Shown piece by piece: positions 53,819 to 62,691 of a DNA stretch of 64,000 nt. Each line of letters opens with the position of its first letter. The stretch's first letter is position 1. This DNA comes from Actinomycetaceae bacterium zg-1166 (GTDB lineage Bacteria; Actinomycetota; Actinomycetes; Actinomycetales; Actinomycetaceae), in NCBI GenBank assembly GCA_015679245.1, contig CP064953.1, forward strand, positions 186,001 through 250,000, in the 5' to 3' direction. The notes under the pieces are model-generated. The model did not search any database, was not told the DNA's origin, and saw only the letters and a program-made list of their open reading frames with translations. Made by a program: the position numbers and the translations under genes.

Positions 53819-55671
53819 GTCCAAAGCACCCTCGTTCGCGTTCACGCCGCAATTTTTCTCAACTTCTCGCCACTCGAATCGCCTCACTTACTCATTGGTG
53901 GCGGTCATCCCTCACTGTGCGCGTGGTGAGCCTCATTATGGTAACTGGAATCGCCTCGATGCTTATTGCTGGCGGTGTCATTGTCTCTCAGATTCGTTCC
54001 CAACTCTTTGATCGCGCCGTCACCCAGGCGATTGACCAGTTCGAATCCGCGCGCGAAAGTGCACAGTCTCAATTCAATTCCGCACACTCTCCCACTGCTG
54101 GCTATATGCAGCAGATCGCGGCCTCAGTGATTGTCTCTCTCAACGATCCGGTGCGCTCAATTATCGGTGCCGCACTCTTACGTACTCCTGGTCAAGAGAA
54201 CACAGCTTTTCAGATTGTTGAACCTTTTACACGCTCAGCTACTCAAATCCGCGAACTCATTTCTCCGCAACTGCGCGAATCTACCGCAGGAGCTGAAGCG
54301 CTGCATTGGCAATCTGTGGAGCTTCCCAACGAAACTCAAGGAAGCAAACCTGGCATTATCGTCGGCGCTCCACTCACTATCCCAGGAGCCGGCTCCTACG
54401 AACTCTACGTGGCATTCTCCCTGTCCAACCAGGAATCTGTGATTCGCCTCATTGGAGCTACTCTCACGGTGGGCGCAGTCATCTTGGTAGGACTTCTAGC
54501 GATCATCACGTGGATCGTCGTTGGGCTTGTTTTACGTCCGATCAAGGAGGCTTCCCGCAATGCCGGACAGCTTGCCGAAGGCAGTTTCAAAGCTCGGATG
54601 AAGGTCCGTGGGGAGGACGAACTTGCCCAGCTTGCCGCTTCCTTCAACCAGATGGCTTCCTCTCTTGAAGATCAATTCACTCGCCTCGAACGCATGTCGA
54701 AGGTGCAGCAGGAGTTTGTCTCGGCTGTCTCCCACGAACTTCGCACTCCTGTGACAACGATTCGTATGGCTGGGCAGCTTATCTACGACAAGCGTGAAGA
54801 ACTCCCGTCCCTCATCCGTCGCAGTGCCGAACTCCAGCACGACCAGCTCATTAACCTCGACACTACGCTTTCTGACCTTCTGGAAATTTCGCGCTTTGAT
54901 GCTGGAGCGATGAGCTTGGCTACTGAAAACGTCGAAGTGGAGGGGGTCGTTACCCGCGCTATCGAAGCACAGGAGCTGCTTGCTCAGGCTAATGGTGTGA
55001 GCGTGCATATGCGCGTTGAAGGAGGAACGAAAGCGCAAGTTGAGCCGCGACGTATTGAGAGGATCGTACGCAATCTTGTGGTCAATGCTCTTGAACATGC
55101 TGAAGGACATGATGTGTTGGTGCGTGTCGTGGGCGGAGAGAATGCGGTGGCCGTAGAGGTGTCCGATCACGGAATGGGGCTTAGCCCTGAGCAGGCGAGC
55201 CACGTTTTTGATCGATTCTGGCGTGCCGATAGTGCCCGCGTACGCAAATCTGGTGGCACGGGTCTAGGCCTTACAATCGCCCGTGAAGATGCCCTACTCC
55301 ACGGTGGCAAACTCCAGTGCGCTGGCGAACTCGCAGTGGGATCTACTTTCCTGCTCACGCTGCCGCGTGAACCAGGGCGTGTGCCCACTCCACCTTTGCC
55401 TCTGCGAGTAGTGGCAGCCGAGGAGGAGTGGGTTTTCGATTCCGAAGATGAGGGCGATTCTCTCCAGGGTGAAAACGAAGCCGGCTCTGATATGAATTGT
55501 GGCGAGGTAGAGCGTGAATCAAGTTCCACGGCACAGACTGACCTCGATAAACAAGTCAATACAGGGACGATTATGAGGGTGAGTGCAGATCACCAGGTAG
55601 TTTCGGTGAGCCAGAACCCCTCGGAGATTCGAGATCCTCGTGGCAGCTCGATCGGTGAGGAGAAGTCATGA
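53815..55671 (+). CDS. mtrB: Sensor histidine kinase MtrB
   Basis: The 618-aa kinase has two membrane helices (VVSLIMVTGIASMLIAGGVI and LIGATLTVGAVILVGLLAII) bracketing an extracellular sensor domain of about 170 residues. HAMP (LRPIKEASRNAGQLAEGSF), HisKA with phospho-His in SAVSHELRTPVTTIRMAGQL and HATPase (NLVVNALEHAEGH, EVSDHGMGLSPEQASHVF, SGGTGLGLTIARED) follow. A long acidic C-terminal tail is typical. GTG start overlapping mtrA, and an ATGA overlap with lpqB, give one tightly coupled operon. Confidence 0.94.
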   Translation: MSPKHPRSRSRRNFSQLLATRIASLTHWWRSSLTVRVVSLIMVTGIASMLIAGGVIVSQIRSQLFDRAVTQAIDQFESARESAQSQFNSAHSPTAGYMQQIAASVIVSLNDPVRSIIGAALLRTPGQENTAFQIVEPFTRSATQIRELISPQLRESTAGAEALHWQSVELPNETQGSKPGIIVGAPLTIPGAGSYELYVAFSLSNQESVIRLIGATLTVGAVILVGLLAIITWIVVGLVLRPIKEASRNAGQLAEGSFKARMKVRGEDELAQLAASFNQMASSLEDQFTRLERMSKVQQEFVSAVSHELRTPVTTIRMAGQLIYDKREELPSLIRRSAELQHDQLINLDTTLSDLLEISRFDAGAMSLATENVEVEGVVTRAIEAQELLAQANGVSVHMRVEGGTKAQVEPRRIERIVRNLVVNALEHAEGHDVLVRVVGGENAVAVEVSDHGMGLSPEQASHVFDRFWRADSARVRKSGGTGLGLTIAREDALLHGGKLQCAGELAVGSTFLLTLPREPGRVPTPPLPLRVVAAEEEWVFDSEDEGDSLQGENEAGSDMNCGEVERESSSTAQTDLDKQVNTGTIMRVSADHQVVSVSQNPSEIRDPRGSSIGEEKS

Positions 55672-57428
55672 GGAATATCTCTTCAGTTGAGCATCTCCCA
55701 ATGGGAGCAGAGTTTCCCGAAGGCACCTCCCTACGTCTACGTTGGCACCGCCTTGCCGCATTTGCGTGTGCTGGTCTGCTTGCCCTGAGTGCCTGTGCAG
55801 GATTGCCACGTGAGGGTGAAGTTCACGTTGTCAAACCCTCACCGGTGGCAGAAGGCGAGATCGGGTTCGTCGCCCGTCCTCCTGCCAGAGGCGCAACTCC
55901 CGAACAGGTTGTAGCTGGGTTCCTCGACGCAACCGCTGCGGGGTTTGACGACGATTTCGTCGTCGCCCGCCAATACCTCCAAGGAAGTGTGGCTTCCTCC
56001 TGGGATCCTCTGGCGCAGGTGCGTGTGTATTCGGATACGCAAAACGTGCAGGCTTCAACTACGTCAAGCGGAGCAATTCGCGTATCGGTGGGATCCCTCG
56101 GCACTGTTTCACACGAAGGCGTGTATTCCGAATCCTCAAATGAGGCGACGATTACCACGGATTTTTCGCTTGCCCGCAACGCTGAGGGGGAGTGGCGTAT
56201 CGCCAGTCTTGAGGACGGTATCTTCCTCTCTGAGCATCTTTTCAGTCAGCTCTATGTGAAGGCTCCGGTCTACTATCTGGCTTCGAGTGCCGATTTCCTT
56301 GTAGCGGATCTGCACTGGTATCCACGCAAAACATTTCCCACTCAGGCAGTGCGCGCCCTCCTCAGCGGTCCGACGGATCCCCTCGCCTCAGCTGTCACTA
56401 CCGCTTTTCCTGCTAATACCGCTCTTGTGGGATCAGTGGATGTAAAAGATGGCGTGGCTTTGGTCAATCTTTCCAAAGAAGTGCTGGGAGCCAGCTCCAA
56501 CGGGCAGGCGCATCTCATGGCGCAACTTAGACGCACCCTCACCTCCTTAGTGACAATCCAAGATGTGCATGTGAGCGTGGAAGGTGTGGCGCTTGAGGAA
56601 GATTCGGTAGATAATCTTACCCCTTACCCTTTCGGTTCTTACCCTCTCGCGGTGATATCCCAGGGGGTGCCAGCTGTAGTTTCGGCAAGTGATGGTTCTA
56701 CAACACCTGTGACGGAGAATCACTCCGTGGTGAGCCTCGGGCTTCGGGATTTAGCAGTGACGTATTCAGATACGTCACCTATCTATGCTGCTCTCTCAGG
56801 TGATCGCAACAAGCTCTACACGCTCAACGCAACGAGTGATCCTGCACAGGTAGTTTCTGGTACCACGCTTCTTGCACCTTCCTTTGATACAGCTGGATGG
56901 GTGTGGACAGGAGAAACCCTGGCGCAAGGCAAGCTCCTCGTAGCTGAACCTCGAACAGGTGCCAGTGGTGAGGTGACGGCGCCGTGGCTCACCGGGATGT
57001 CAATTCGTTCTCTCGCAGTGAGCCGCGACGGGGCAAGGATTGCGGTTGTGGGGGAGACGGGCGGCGCTGTGGCTGTCTATCTTGCCGGTGTAGGGCGCGA
57101 TAGTGCAGGAAAACCTGTGACTTTGAGTGATCCTGTACAGATCGCCCAGCGTTTGAACGATGTGAGTGATATCGCCTGGATATCTGCCACTGATCTTGTA
57201 GTTTCTGGCTCCACAGGGGCTGGTGGAGATTACAGTTTGTACAACATTCAAACTGGTGGGCCGATGACGAAGATCTCTCCTCCTTCAGGCGGAATCGTCT
57301 CTGTCACAGCTGGGCGCAACGAACAGTCGATCGCGGTACTTACAGGTAACGGCACTGTTATGGGGCGTTCAGGTGGAGCTTGGCGTTCGATAGCTACCGG
57401 GGTGAGCTCTGCGGCCTATCCAGGGTGA
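55668..57428 (+). CDS. lpqB: Lipoprotein LpqB
   Basis: LpqB interacts with MtrB at the outer membrane face and affects MtrA activity. The 586-aa protein has a lipoprotein signal peptide (LAAFACAGLLALSACAG, lipobox LSAC), a GerMN domain around residues 190-300 (PTQAVRALLSGPTDPLASAV, GVALVNLSKEVLG) and a C-terminal beta-propeller (SLAVSRDGARIAVVGETGG, LVVSGSTGAGGDYSLYNI). The start at 55668 gives an N-terminal extension of about 25 residues before the signal peptide. Third gene of mtrA-mtrB-lpqB. Confidence 0.93.
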   Translation: MRNISSVEHLPMGAEFPEGTSLRLRWHRLAAFACAGLLALSACAGLPREGEVHVVKPSPVAEGEIGFVARPPARGATPEQVVAGFLDATAAGFDDDFVVARQYLQGSVASSWDPLAQVRVYSDTQNVQASTTSSGAIRVSVGSLGTVSHEGVYSESSNEATITTDFSLARNAEGEWRIASLEDGIFLSEHLFSQLYVKAPVYYLASSADFLVADLHWYPRKTFPTQAVRALLSGPTDPLASAVTTAFPANTALVGSVDVKDGVALVNLSKEVLGASSNGQAHLMAQLRRTLTSLVTIQDVHVSVEGVALEEDSVDNLTPYPFGSYPLAVISQGVPAVVSASDGSTTPVTENHSVVSLGLRDLAVTYSDTSPIYAALSGDRNKLYTLNATSDPAQVVSGTTLLAPSFDTAGWVWTGETLAQGKLLVAEPRTGASGEVTAPWLTGMSIRSLAVSRDGARIAVVGETGGAVAVYLAGVGRDSAGKPVTLSDPVQIAQRLNDVSDIAWISATDLVVSGSTGAGGDYSLYNIQTGGPMTKISPPSGGIVSVTAGRNEQSIAVLTGNGTVMGRSGGAWRSIATGVSSAAYPG

Positions 57429-57590
57429 GGCGGGGGTGGTCTTGTGGCAGGTTGAGTGACCTGTCATTTCTTTCCGCCGTTGTTCCCTTATTTTGTTCTC
57501 TTATTCGAAAAGTTCCCCACAGTTGGGATACGCGGGTATTTATCCACACGATAGGCTCGGCGTGAGCCTCATGTGCGGTTGGGAGACACG

Positions 57591-58424
57591 ATGAGGAGTA
57601 TGAATCCTACACGTCCTTCTATGCCTGGTAGTTCGAGGGAGAGAGTGCCCGTGAGAAACGCTGGGGGGATTTTCTCTGCAGTCGAATCTGCCCTTGACCT
57701 CATATTTCCTCGCACATGTGCTGGCTGTGGCACCTGGGATGTCTCACTTTGCCCGAACTGCGCCGCAGCGTTTGGCCCGTGGAGTGAGATCTCCATGCGT
57801 CTGCCCTACCTTTGTCATGTGCGAGGAAAAAGCCGCAGGGGTCTTGCGTTTCCTGGCGACGAATTTTCTCGTTTCCCTGTCTATACCCTTGGTGAATATA
57901 AAGGGGAGAGGCGCCGAGCGGTTGTGCATTGGAAAAACACTGTAGATGTGTCCCTCACCCATGCCATGAGCAACCTTATGTACAGATGGATGCGCGAGTT
58001 CGAGCTTCTAGATTCTCTTGTATACAACAGGGAAGGAGAGCTTACCTCTCTCCATGTCGTTCCGGCTCCTTCGCGATGGTGGCGCAGCCATGATGGAAGA
58101 TTTGTCACCGGGCATCTCGCCGGCGCGGTTGCCGCTGCCCTTTCTGAATCGCAGGGGCTGGAGCAGGTCAGCGTAGAAAACGCCCTTGTGCTTCCCTCAC
58201 GATTTTCCTCAAGCAATCTCAACGGGCGGCGTACAAAGACGAGGCGGATACGCCTACGTTCGCGTTTTCATCTTGAGAGGCCCGTAATTCTCGTCGACGA
58301 TGTTGTTACCACGGGTGCCACTCTCGCAGGTGCAGCGGATGCCCTCTCTAGTGTGGGTGTGCCTGTTGTGGCAGCAGTTGCTCTCCTCGCTGCTCCCGAT
58401 CCTCGCAAAGGAAGAGAGGGATAG
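57591..58424 (+). CDS. ComF-family phosphoribosyltransferase-like protein
   Basis: A 277-aa protein with a zinc ribbon near residue 35 (CAGCGTWDVSLCPNC) and a PRTase fold. VVPAPSRWWRSHDGRFVTGHLA and the PRPP-binding loop PVILVDDVVTTGATLAGAA are as in ComF. ComF takes part in DNA uptake in competent bacteria and is also linked to replication-fork repair; its reaction is unknown. The ATG at 57591 has GGGAGA five bases upstream; a GTG at 57573 has no RBS. It often follows lpqB in actinobacteria. The PRTase part has KTRRIRLRSRF, a basic stretch. Confidence 0.85.
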   Translation: MRSMNPTRPSMPGSSRERVPVRNAGGIFSAVESALDLIFPRTCAGCGTWDVSLCPNCAAAFGPWSEISMRLPYLCHVRGKSRRGLAFPGDEFSRFPVYTLGEYKGERRRAVVHWKNTVDVSLTHAMSNLMYRWMREFELLDSLVYNREGELTSLHVVPAPSRWWRSHDGRFVTGHLAGAVAAALSESQGLEQVSVENALVLPSRFSSSNLNGRRTKTRRIRLRSRFHLERPVILVDDVVTTGATLAGAADALSSVGVPVVAAVALLAAPDPRKGREG

Positions 58425-58753
58425 GTGCGGATAGGCAATGCACGCGTATACCGATGCTGCACTTATGGCATATTTTCTTTGCCCTACTGTGAACAAGAAC
58501 GTGGCTACGTCGGCAACGTGGCTACGTCGGCAACGTGAAAGTGAGGAAGATGTGTTGTGGGAAGAAAAATAGAAGAAAAGCTGGGTGTTCGCTGAATGTG
58601 AAGACGCAAGTGGTCTCTAGTGTCCTGTGATTGGGCTAACATGGAAATAGACAACTCCAATCGGCAATCATTGCCGGAGCCTAAGGGGGTGATCCTCTCT
58701 CAGATGCGTGAGAAGCACCGTGTTGTGAATTCTTAGATCCCAAGGAGGGCATC
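58425..58753. other. Intergenic region upstream of hpf
   Basis: A 17-bp unit (GTGGCTACGTCGGCAAC) is duplicated in tandem at 58501-58517 and 58518-58534. A perfect 7-1-7 palindrome lies at 58662-58676. No gene is visible in either strand. Confidence 0.55.
58662..58676. promoter_or_regulatory. Palindrome in the hpf leader or promoter
   Basis: CGGCAATCATTGCCG is perfectly symmetric around one base and lies 77 nt before the hpf start. It could be an operator or a short RNA hairpin; the regulator is unknown. Confidence 0.4.
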
Positions 58754-59383
58754 GTGGAGATTATTGTTAAAGGTCGTAACGCTGAGGTTTCTGATCGTTT
58801 CCGCGAGCACGTTGAAGATAAGCTACAAAAAATCGAGCAGTTTGCTCCTCGCGCTCAGCGCGTTGACGTTGAAGTGACGCATGAGCCTAACCCAGCCCAA
58901 GCTGAAACATCAGAACGTATTGAGATCACGGTTATCGACAAAGGCCCCGTGATCCGTGCTGAAGCCGCGGCCTCTGATCGTTATGGAGCACTCGATGTAG
59001 CGATGGGTAAGCTGATTGAGCGCCTGCGCCGGGCACGTGATCGGCGTAAGGGGCACCCGCGCCGTGAGAATGTAGCTGAGCCGCTTCGTCTCACACCTGA
59101 GGATGTCAATCTCCCCAAGGCAAAAGAAGAACGCCTCGCACCTAAGGTGCCTACTGAGCCTGGCGAAGCGTTGGAGACGCAGCTCGGTGATTCGCCGGTG
59201 ATTGTGCGCCAAAAGCTCTACGAAGCCAAACCGATGTCTGTGGATCAGGCACTCTACGAGATGGAACTCGTGGGTCATCCCTTCTATCTCTTCATTGACG
59301 AGGAGACGAAGCAACCCTGCGCGGTGTATCACCGTCATGGCTGGACGTATGGCGTAATCCGGTTGGATGCGCAGACGCTCTAA
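58754..59383 (+). CDS. hpf: Ribosome hibernation promoting factor, long form
   Basis: The 209-aa protein dimerises ribosomes to inactive 100S particles in stationary phase or stress. The N-terminal RaiA/HPF domain reads MEIIVKGRNAEVSDRFREHV, ending at about residue 100. After a basic linker, the C-terminal dimerisation domain (KPMSVDQALYEMELVGHPFYLFIDEETKQ, YHRHGWTYGVIRL) marks the long HPF type. GTG start with AAGGAGG, strong. A very stable terminator follows. Confidence 0.94.
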   Translation: MEIIVKGRNAEVSDRFREHVEDKLQKIEQFAPRAQRVDVEVTHEPNPAQAETSERIEITVIDKGPVIRAEAAASDRYGALDVAMGKLIERLRRARDRRKGHPRRENVAEPLRLTPEDVNLPKAKEERLAPKVPTEPGEALETQLGDSPVIVRQKLYEAKPMSVDQALYEMELVGHPFYLFIDEETKQPCAVYHRHGWTYGVIRLDAQTL

Positions 59384-59395
59384 AATTCACACAAC

Positions 59396-59432
59396 ATGGG
59401 GGAGGGCACGCCAGAGGCGTGCCCTCCCCCAT
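59396..59432 (+). terminator. Very stable terminator after hpf
   Basis: Perfect 17-bp arms (59396-59412 and 59416-59432) with a 3-nt loop, 12 nt after the hpf stop. The flanking sequence GTTCGCTCGTTCC has only a weak T content. It argues that any fprA start upstream of 59433 is false. Confidence 0.85.
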
Positions 59433-59461
59433 GTTCGCTCGTTCCTTCCCCTGAGCCAGTT

Positions 59462-60880
59462 ATGATTGTTCCCGCTTACGCCTATGAAGGGAAGAATGTG
59501 GCAGATCGTCATTACAATGTCGCCGTAGTCGGCGCCGGCCCCGCAGGAATTTACGCCTCGGATATCCTCTCAAAGTCCAGCCTCGATGTCTCAATCGACT
59601 TATTTGAGCGCCTTCCTGCACCCTATGGCCTTGTGCGCTACGGTGTGGCTCCCGACCACCCACGCATCAAGGCGATTATCGATGCCCTCTATAACATCCT
59701 TCAGAAGGGTGAAATTCAGCTCCATGGCAACGTGAATATCGGCACGGATGTCACGTTGGCTGAGCTTCACGAGTACTACGATGCTGTGATTCTCGCTACG
59801 GGTGCTGATCGAGACGCTGATCTCGACATCCCCGGTATCGACCTTCCTGGATCTTACGGGGCTGCCGATTTTGTTTCCTGGTATGACGGTCACCCGGATT
59901 ATCCGCGCACATGGCCACTGCAAGCCCAGGAGGTGGCTGTGATCGGCATGGGGAATGTGGCTCTCGATGTGTCACGCATCCTCGCCAAACATGTTGATGA
60001 CCTCATGGTTACGGAGATTCCACCGAATGTGGAAGCCGGTTTACGCGAATCTAAGGTTACCGACGTTCACGTTTTTGGCCGCCGTGGCCCTGCACAAGTG
60101 AAGTTCACTCCGATGGAGTTGCGCGAACTTGGCCATGTTCGAGACGTGGATATCATCGTCGATCCGGAAGATTTCCAGTACGACGAAGGCTCTGAGGCTG
60201 CTATCGCCTCGTCCAAGATGACGAAGCAAGTGGTTGAGCAACTGACCAACTGGGTGTTCCAAGAACCTGAAGATCTTACGGCTTCCCACCGTATTCACAT
60301 TCATATGCTCCAGCGCCCTGTGGAAATCCTTGGTACTGACCGTGTGGAGGGGATCCGCATGGAGCGCACTGAACTGACTGGGGAGGGTAACGTGCGAGGA
60401 ACGGGAGAGTTTATCGACTATCCCGTACAAGCCGTCTATCGCGCTGTAGGTTACGCATCCTCACCACTTCCCGGTGCTCCCTTCGACAAAGAGCGTCACA
60501 TCATCCCGAACCAGGGCGGGCGTGTGGAATCCAACGGTAAGACTGTAGATGGACTCTACGCAACAGGTTGGATCAAGCGTGGCCCAATCGGTCTTATCGG
60601 CTCAACGAAGTCTGATGCCCAGGAGACGATTTCGCACCTGGTTGAGGATGCCAAAGCAGGAATCTTGCACCCCACGGGAGCGGGCACGGGAGCTGACGGC
60701 TTGTTCCATCTCCTCGACCAGCGCGGAGTACGCTACACGACCTGGAAAGGGTGGGAATTGCTTGAGGCCTACGAAAAGGCGCTAGGAGATAAAGAAGGTC
60801 GTATCCGTATTAAGGTTGTGGAGCGTGCGACGATGACGGCGATCTCGCGCGGTGAAGAACACGATGGCAGGATCTTCTAA
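59462..60880 (+). CDS. fprA: Ferredoxin/flavodoxin-NADP+ reductase (FprA-like)
   Basis: An adrenodoxin-reductase-type flavoprotein of 472 aa. The FAD-binding GAGPAGIYASDIL and the NADP-binding VIGMGNVALDVSRIL are separated by LVRYGVAPDHPRIK. VFGRRGPAQVKFTPMELREL and GLYATGWIKRGPIGLIGSTKSDA complete the family. It exchanges electrons between NADPH and a ferredoxin. The ATG at 59462 (MIVPAYAY) comes after the hpf terminator and leads straight to the FAD domain; the frame is open to 59396 but this part is the hairpin. No clear SD. Confidence 0.92.
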   Translation: MIVPAYAYEGKNVADRHYNVAVVGAGPAGIYASDILSKSSLDVSIDLFERLPAPYGLVRYGVAPDHPRIKAIIDALYNILQKGEIQLHGNVNIGTDVTLAELHEYYDAVILATGADRDADLDIPGIDLPGSYGAADFVSWYDGHPDYPRTWPLQAQEVAVIGMGNVALDVSRILAKHVDDLMVTEIPPNVEAGLRESKVTDVHVFGRRGPAQVKFTPMELRELGHVRDVDIIVDPEDFQYDEGSEAAIASSKMTKQVVEQLTNWVFQEPEDLTASHRIHIHMLQRPVEILGTDRVEGIRMERTELTGEGNVRGTGEFIDYPVQAVYRAVGYASSPLPGAPFDKERHIIPNQGGRVESNGKTVDGLYATGWIKRGPIGLIGSTKSDAQETISHLVEDAKAGILHPTGAGTGADGLFHLLDQRGVRYTTWKGWELLEAYEKALGDKEGRIRIKVVERATMTAISRGEEHDGRIF

Positions 60881-60929
60881 TCCCAGTTCCTCTGCGTGTG
60901 GATAAAGGCAATCTCTTCGCGCAAGAACG

Positions 60930-60966
60930 ATGTGGGGTGGAGAGCGTCGTGCTCTCCACCCCACAT
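60930..60966. terminator. Bidirectional hairpin between fprA and yajQ
   Basis: Perfect 16-bp arms (60930-60945 and 60951-60966) with a 5-nt loop between two convergent genes. No pronounced T run on either side. It probably ends fprA and stops the yajQ message as well. Confidence 0.8.
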
Positions 60967-61087
60967 TCATCTCAGAGTCTGCTTTTCTAAGTCGCCGTGA
61001 TCCTCGATGATCCCCATGTTTATCCAGGGTTTCTGGCCTGGAACACGAACACTTAAAAAGTTTCCTGTCCAGAACGCCTAGAAAGTG

Positions 61088-61582
61088 TTAGCGGTAGTTC
61101 TGGAATTGGAGAGCGCAATCGACATCGGCTTCTTTGAGCAGAGCGATCGTGGCCTGCAAATCGTCACGTGACTTTGAGGAGACACGCAGCTCATCACCCT
61201 GGATCTGCACTTTGACTCCCTTGGGGCCTTCCTCGCGCACGAGTTTCGAGAGCTTTTTTGCGTTCTCCTGAGAGAGTCCCTTCTTCAAGGTTCCTACGAG
61301 GCGGAATTCTTTGCCGGAGGCTTTGGGCTCACCATCTCCCACATCGAGGGACTTGAGGGAGACTCCTCGTCGTACGAGCTTGGACTGGAGGACGTCGTAC
61401 ACGGCAAGGCACCGCTCTGGGGAGTTAGCCACCATCGTGATCGTCTCTCCGGCCAGCTCAACGGAGGCACCGACGTTTTTGAAATCGTAGCGCTGAGCGA
61501 TTTCCTTGGCGCACTGATTGACGGCGTTATCGACTTCTTGACGGTCGTATTCAGAAACGACGTCGAATGAAGAATCTGCCAT
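61088..61582 (-). CDS. yajQ: YajQ-family nucleotide-binding protein
   Basis: A 164-aa protein with two duplicated ferredoxin-like domains. [40 protein letters not shown] and the C-terminal [28 protein letters not shown] match YajQ/DUF520 fully. Some homologues bind cyclic di-GMP; others bind GTP and tRNA. AAAGGAC precedes the ATG. It is the last minus-strand gene before the tRNA cluster. Confidence 0.92.
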   Translation of the reverse strand: MADSSFDVVSEYDRQEVDNAVNQCAKEIAQRYDFKNVGASVELAGETITMVANSPERCLAVYDVLQSKLVRRGVSLKSLDVGDGEPKASGKEFRLVGTLKKGLSQENAKKLSKLVREEGPKGVKVQIQGDELRVSSKSRDDLQATIALLKEADVDCALQFQNYR

Positions 61583-61760
61583 GAGTGTCCTTTCATTGAC
61601 GATGTGGGCGGCGTAATCACGTGTGTATGGTGGCCTGAGGCCACGGCGGTGTGTGCCGGAAAAGCCATGTACGTCACACGTGTGCCGGACAGTTTGACAT
61701 TCTACGGGTGTTAGCTGCTAATCTCATCTGGCAGCGATGCGCAATGCGTCTCGTAGCAAC

Positions 61761-61842
61761 GGCGGGTTTCCCGAGCGGCCAAAGGGAACTGACTGTAAAT
61801 CAGTCGCTTCGTGCTTCGCAGGTTCGAATCCTGCACCCGCCA
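61761..61842 (+). tRNA. tRNA-Tyr (anticodon GTA)
   Basis: 82-nt cloverleaf with acceptor GGCGGGT / ACCCGCC, anticodon arm GACTGTAAATCAGTC, a long variable arm and T loop GGTTCGAATCC. CCA is not encoded. Confidence 0.95.
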
Positions 61843-61953
61843 CTGGCTCGGCTTAGCCGCGTCTCCGCCTCATGGCGGGCGTGATTAGCTTCACGAAAAA
61901 GTTGCTACTGCCACTTGGCGGTAGTAGCTCATTTTGTTAGGCTTGTCCGCGTT

Positions 61954-62029
61954 GCCCCGATAGCTCAGTCGGCAGAGCGTCTCCATGGTAAGGAGAAGGT
62001 CAAGGGTTCGATTCCCTTTCGGGGCTCCA
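61954..62029 (+). tRNA. tRNA-Thr (anticodon GGT)
   Basis: 76 nt including encoded CCA. Acceptor GCCCCGA / TCGGGGC; anticodon arm TCTCC-ATGGTAA-GGAGA with GGT in the middle; T loop GGTTCGATTCC. Confidence 0.95.
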
Positions 62030-62060
62030 TCGCTGCTTAAGATAGAGGGCGGCGAGATGA

Positions 62061-62134
62061 GGCGGGGTAGCTCAGTTGGTCAGAGCGCACGACTCATAAT
62101 CGTGAGGTCGCGGGTTCAAACCCCGCCCCCGCTA
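62061..62134 (+). tRNA. tRNA-Met (anticodon CAT, elongator)
   Basis: 74 nt with acceptor GGCGGGG / CCCCGCT (a G-U pair at position 1-72). Anticodon arm CACGA-CTCATAA-TCGTG; T loop GGTTCAAACCC. No CCA is encoded. It lacks the three G-C pairs in the anticodon stem of initiator tRNA. Confidence 0.93.
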
Positions 62135-62179
62135 CGTTGAAGCGTTTCGCGCTTCCATAAACGACCAGAGGAGCAAGAA

Positions 62180-62350
62180 GTGGCAAGCAAGTCTCAGGAT
62201 GTACGCCCCAAGATCACTCTCGCTTGTGAAGCGTGCAAGGAGCGCAACTACATCACGAAGAAGAACCGTCGTAACACGCCGGATCGTCTCGAATTGGCAA
62301 AGTTCTGCCCGCGCTGCAATAAGTCCACCACGCATCGCGAGACCCGCTGA
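62180..62350 (+). CDS. rpmG: 50S ribosomal protein L33 (zinc-binding form)
   Basis: A 56-aa protein of the large ribosomal subunit, too short to be found by length alone. It starts at a GTG with AGAGGAG upstream: [19 protein letters not shown], then CxxC pairs CEAC and CPRC, and ends KSTTHRETR. Both CxxC pairs are kept (the C+ zinc form). It follows tRNA-Met directly, as often seen for rpmG in actinobacteria (tRNA-Thr/Met-rpmG). Confidence 0.93.
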   Translation: MASKSQDVRPKITLACEACKERNYITKKNRRNTPDRLELAKFCPRCNKSTTHRETR

Positions 62351-62366
62351 TCTTCCAGCGCTAGTC

Positions 62367-62392
62367 CAGGGTCTACCGTAAGGTAGACCCTG
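62367..62392 (+). terminator. Terminator after rpmG
   Basis: An 11-bp stem (CAGGGTCTACC at 62367-62377 with its complement at 62382-62392) and GTAA loop, followed by TTTTTATT. A textbook intrinsic terminator 16 nt after the stop. Confidence 0.9.
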
Positions 62393-62691
62393 TTTTTATT
62401 TCCTGGTGAGGGACTTAGAGCAAAGGGAGGGGATTAGGCTTATAAGCCCAAAAGTAGGTCTGGGGGCGTGTGTTCTGGAGTTAAGGGTTAATGCTCAAAA
62501 TTAGTTGCTAATGCGGGCGTGTTTTCTTCCTGTGTAGTTTTGCGTTCTCACTCGCTTAGTGGGTGCGTTAGGGCAACTCCACACGCAACACTGGGAATAA
62601 CTCGCATCAGACTCAGGTCGCGAGCCGTGAGTACGTGTTATCCACTTCTCAAGGAGTCCTCACCAGTGCCAGGCCTGTTACTCTACGAAGA

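Noticed and set aside
59396-59461. Upstream start for fprA
   Set aside because: This part is the hpf terminator hairpin. The ATG at 59462 leads directly to the FAD domain.
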